Source of the DNA: an uncultured Ruminococcus sp.
GTDB taxonomy: Bacteria; Bacillota; Clostridia; Oscillospirales; Acutalibacteraceae
Length of the DNA stretch: 7,243 bases
Assembly (NCBI GenBank): GCA_900554995.1
Contig: USJJ01000058.1
Coordinates: 1 to 7,243, forward strand
Direction of reading: 5' to 3'
Shown: piece after piece, positions 4,341 through 7,243 of the stretch
How positions within the stretch are numbered: position 1 is the stretch's first letter
How the letters are laid out: each line of letters begins with the position of its first letter
Position numbers and translations under genes: made by a program
The notes under the pieces: generated by a model
The model's input: only the letters and a program-made list of their open reading frames with translations
Database searches by the model: none
Told to the model about the DNA's origin: nothing

Positions 4341-6905
4341 ATGCGACTTCTTGTTATTGACGGCAACAGTATAATCAACCGTGCTTTTTACGGAATAAAA
4401 CTCCTGAGCACCAAGGACGGCAAATATACCAATGGAATTTACGGATTTATGAACATTTTCCATAAACTCCTCGACGATTGCCGACCCGACAGGGTTGCCG
4501 TTGCTTTTGACGTCAAGAAGCCGACCTTTCGTCACGAAATGTATTCCGAATACAAGGCAGGCCGTCATGCCATGCCCGATGAGCTTAAGCAGCAACTGCC
4601 CGTTCTCAAGGAACTTTTGACGCTCATGGGCTACAAGGTTGTCGAAAAAGCAGGCTGGGAAGCCGATGATATTCTCGGCACGCTTTCGGTTCAGATGAAA
4701 GACGGTGACAAGTGCTTCATAGCAACGGGAGACCGTGACAGCTTACAGCTTGTCAGCGACACGACGACCGTTCTTCTCGCTTCAACCAAGATGGGCAAAA
4801 CTCAGACAATCCCCTATGACAAAGCAAAAATCAAAGAGGACTACGGCGTTGAACCGTGGCAGATGATTGAAATAAAGGCTCTCCAGGGCGACAGCTCGGA
4901 CAATATTCCCGGAGTTGCCGGAGTGGGTCCCAAGACCGCAGGAGATCTAATTCAGCGCTTCGGCTCGGTTGAAAACATTTACAATAACATTGATACAATT
5001 GAAATAAAGGACAAGCTCCGTGAAAAGCTCGTCAATTCCAAGGACAGCGCAATGCTCAGCCACACGCTCGGCACCATTCGCACGGACGCTCCGATTGATA
5101 CGGACATGGACTCCTACATTCCGTCCGTTCCCGACAGCGGCAAGGCCTCAAGGCTTCTTGCTTCGCTTGAAATGTTTAAAATGATTGAAAAATTCGACCT
5201 CGGCAAGTGCGAGCAGACCGATATCGAAACGGTCAGCGTTCCTGTCAAGCACCTTGAGTCGCTCTCGAAAATCAGGCTCGGCGATAAGGCTTATTTCATT
5301 CCCGAATTTTCGGACGGCGATATAATTTCAATCGCTTTCGACTGCGGCGAATTTATTGCCGTTGTTGATAATAACAGCTTCACATTTGCTTCTGAGCTTG
5401 CCGATATTCTCTCAAACGAAAAAATCGAAAAGATATCCTGCGATGCCAAGCAGATGTACTCATGGGCATTTATGCGAGGAACCGAAATCAAAGGGAAGAT
5501 CAGCGATATTATGATCGCAGGCTATATTCTTAACCCTTCGGCGAGCGACTATTCGCCTGTAAGAATGTCGCAGGAATACGGTGCACTCTGTCCCGAAATA
5601 GGCGAGGAAAATGAGACCGCTCTTAAAGCCGCCGCTTTAAAGGGCGCATGGGAAAAGGTCATCAAGCAAATCGAGGGAAATGACCAGCTTCCGCTCCTAT
5701 ACGATATTGAAATGCCGCTTTCAAAGGTGCTTTCTTCAATGGAGGTTACGGGATTTCTTGTTGACCGTGAGAGCATTCAACAATACGGAGCGGTGCTTGA
5801 AGAAAAAATCAACTCCCTGGTCAGCGAGATTTATGACCTTGCAGGCGAGGAATTCAATATAAATTCGCCAAAGCAGCTCGGCACAATTCTTTTTGAAAAG
5901 CTCGGACTGCCGGCAAAGAAAAAAACAAAATCGGGATACTCGACCAATGCCGACGTGCTTGAAGGTCTTGCACCCGATTACCCGATAGTTTCATTCATTC
6001 TCGAATACAGAACGCTTTCAAAGCTCAAATCGACCTACTGCGACGGCTTGCAGAAATGCATTGCACCCGACGGCAGAATTCATTCAACGCTCAACCAGAC
6101 CGAGACAAAGACGGGACGAATTTCTTCGACAGAACCCAATCTGCAAAACATTCCTGTCAGAACTCCCGTCGGACGTGAGCTTAGAAAATTCTTTATCGCC
6201 AAGGACGGCTGTGTACTTGTTGACGCCGACTATTCGCAGATTGAGCTTCGTGTTCTCTCTGATATTGCGAACGACGAAACAATGATATCCGCCTTCAACA
6301 ACGGCGACGATATCCATACAATTACGGCTTCGCAGGTTTTCAATATGCCTGTTGAGGCGGTAACTCCGCTGATGAGAAGCCGTGCAAAGGCGGTCAATTT
6401 CGGCATAGTTTACGGCATCGGCGCATTCTCACTCGCCCATGATATCGGCGTAACGAGAGCCGAAGCCGACAAATATATCAAAGGCTATCTTCATCATTTT
6501 TCGGGCGTTGACAGCTACATGAAGAATGTCATTGCCAAGGCGAAGGAGGACGGCTATGTTCAGACTCTGTTCAAGCGCCGCCGCTATCTGCCCGAGCTTG
6601 CCGCATCGAATGCTATGATCCGCAACTTCGGCGAGCGTGTCGCAAGGAATATGCCTATTCAGGGAACCGCCGCAGATATAATCAAAATTGCGATGGTTCG
6701 TGTCTACGACAGACTTGAAAAAGAAAATCTCAAATCAAAGCTTATCATGCAGATCCATGACGAACTTATTGTCGAGGCTCCCGAAAATGAGCAGGCGCAG
6801 GTTCGGAAAATCGTCCGTGAAGAGATGGAAAACGCCTGCAAAATGAAAGTCAAGCTCACCGCAGATGTTCATTGCGGCAAGAGCTGGTACGATGCAAAAG
6901 GATAA
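4341..6905 (+). CDS. polA: DNA polymerase I with 5' nuclease, degenerate 3'-5' exonuclease and polymerase domains
   Basis: Pol I removes RNA primers, fills gaps in Okazaki fragments and does repair synthesis. The 5' nuclease domain (about 1-290) keeps its acidic metal ligands: Asp7 in V-I-D-G-N-S, E-A-D-D (107-110), G-D-R-D with Asp131 and Asp133, and G-D-S-S-D-N with Asp184 and Asp187. A G-V-A-G-V-G-P-K-T-A helix-hairpin-helix follows. The middle domain (about 305-475) has the exonuclease fold pattern, but I see no D-x-E motif I and no recognisable motif II or III acids, so proofreading is probably lost, as in Bacillus and Thermus Pol I. The polymerase domain has motif A D-Y-S-Q-I-E-L-R (Asp630), the O-helix R-x-x-x-K-x-x-x-F-G-x-x-Y-G (Arg679, Lys683, Phe687, Tyr691) and motif C H-D-E (806-808, Asp807). 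The 854-residue length fits. AAGGTGA precedes the start, and the gap to rqcH is one base. Confidence 0.98.
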   Translation: MRLLVIDGNSIINRAFYGIKLLSTKDGKYTNGIYGFMNIFHKLLDDCRPDRVAVAFDVKKPTFRHEMYSEYKAGRHAMPDELKQQLPVLKELLTLMGYKVVEKAGWEADDILGTLSVQMKDGDKCFIATGDRDSLQLVSDTTTVLLASTKMGKTQTIPYDKAKIKEDYGVEPWQMIEIKALQGDSSDNIPGVAGVGPKTAGDLIQRFGSVENIYNNIDTIEIKDKLREKLVNSKDSAMLSHTLGTIRTDAPIDTDMDSYIPSVPDSGKASRLLASLEMFKMIEKFDLGKCEQTDIETVSVPVKHLESLSKIRLGDKAYFIPEFSDGDIISIAFDCGEFIAVVDNNSFTFASELADILSNEKIEKISCDAKQMYSWAFMRGTEIKGKISDIMIAGYILNPSASDYSPVRMSQEYGALCPEIGEENETALKAAALKGAWEKVIKQIEGNDQLPLLYDIEMPLSKVLSSMEVTGFLVDRESIQQYGAVLEEKINSLVSEIYDLAGEEFNINSPKQLGTILFEKLGLPAKKKTKSGYSTNADVLEGLAPDYPIVSFILEYRTLSKLKSTYCDGLQKCIAPDGRIHSTLNQTETKTGRISSTEPNLQNIPVRTPVGRELRKFFIAKDGCVLVDADYSQIELRVLSDIANDETMISAFNNGDDIHTITASQVFNMPVEAVTPLMRSRAKAVNFGIVYGIGAFSLAHDIGVTRAEADKYIKGYLHHFSGVDSYMKNVIAKAKEDGYVQTLFKRRRYLPELAASNAMIRNFGERVARNMPIQGTAADIIKIAMVRVYDRLEKENLKSKLIMQIHDELIVEAPENEQAQVRKIVREEMENACKMKVKLTADVHCGKSWYDAKG

Positions 6906-6911
6906 TGCAAA

Positions 6912-7243
6912 ATGAAGGTTGTTGTTACGGCAAGAAATTTCTCGACAGATGACAAAACAGCATTGCAAATGTTGCAGGATGCAGGCTTTGAGGTTGAGGA
7001 TCACAGCAAAGAGGACATAGGCAGCGGCACGGATGAGGAGTATATACGTTCGCTTGTGCTTGACGCCGACGCAGTTATATGCGGTCCCGAAAAAGTAAGT
7101 AATAAAGCAATAGCTGAAAGCAAAAATCTTAAAATCGTTTCCCGCCGAGGAATCGGCTACGATTCTATTGATATTGATTTCTGCAAAAAGAACGGCGTTG
7201 CAGTTGCCCGTGCGCTCGGTACGGTTGAAGGCTCGGTTGCAGA
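6912..7243 (+). CDS. D-isomer-specific 2-hydroxyacid dehydrogenase (phosphoglycerate-dehydrogenase-like), N-terminal part (cut by window edge)
   Basis: An open frame of 110 codons plus two bases runs off the right edge. It carries the N-terminal substrate-binding half of a D-2-hydroxyacid dehydrogenase, an NAD(P)-dependent enzyme that interconverts 2-hydroxy and 2-oxo acids. Recognisable are M-K-V-V-V-T-A-R, D-A-D-A-V-I-C-G, and the family block L-K-I-V-S-R-R-G-I-G-Y-D-S-I-D-I. The block ending G-T-V-E-G-S-V-A stands where many relatives have N-T-P-G-x-N-x-x-S-V-A-E, so it belongs to a divergent subgroup and the substrate cannot be named; calling it serA would be over-reach. The nucleotide-binding domain and the catalytic Arg, Glu and His lie outside the window. 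The start at 6912 has AAAGGA at the polA 3' end; an ATG at 6905 is out of frame with this protein. It follows polA after six bases and is probably in the same operon. Confidence 0.9.
   Translation, partial: MKVVVTARNFSTDDKTALQMLQDAGFEVEDHSKEDIGSGTDEEYIRSLVLDADAVICGPEKVSNKAIAESKNLKIVSRRGIGYDSIDIDFCKKNGVAVARALGTVEGSVA

Noticed and set aside
6735..7004. Minus-strand open frame of 89 codons across the polA-dehydrogenase junction
   Set aside because: It is antisense to polA motif C and to the start of the dehydrogenase, both of which are clear protein-coding matches.

Overview
The window looks like chromosomal DNA from a Gram-positive anaerobe of the class Clostridia, probably near the Ruminococcaceae/Oscillospiraceae. 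This is inferred from gene content and style: a TrmK plus Nif3-like pair, an RqcH-type NFACT protein, a DNA polymerase I with a decayed proofreading domain, a small DUF1858 redox-disulfide protein, a MEP-pathway kinase, strong Shine-Dalgarno sites and intermediate base composition (judged by eye, not counted). The genus is not determined.

Layout. Positions 1-843 are read on the minus strand. The 5' part of ispE runs off the left edge (268 down to 1). Upstream of it on the same strand is a small membrane-associated protein of unknown function with a zinc-metallopeptidase motif (843 down to 403). Between them lies a short spacer (269-402) with a prominent 31-base inverted repeat. Positions 844-974 are a divergent intergenic region with a good sigma-A-type promoter facing each way.

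From 975 to the right edge is one tightly packed plus-strand operon: DUF1858 redox-disulfide protein, trmK, Nif3-family metal protein, rqcH, polA and the 5' part of a D-2-hydroxyacid dehydrogenase. Junctions are a 4-base overlap, a 13-base overlap, and gaps of 7, 1 and 6 bases, so co-transcription and translational coupling are likely. The operon combines tRNA modification (TrmK), rescue of stalled 50S subunits by alanine tailing (RqcH), DNA repair and Okazaki-fragment processing (Pol I), and proteins whose substrates are unclear (DUF1858, Nif3-like). It reads as a core housekeeping operon rather than one dedicated pathway.

I found no mobile element, CRISPR array, tRNA or rRNA, and no convincing new multi-gene system. 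The least explained items are the HEYGH membrane protein, the inverted repeat, the DUF1858 protein at the head of the operon, and the dehydrogenase that follows polA where coaE is often found.
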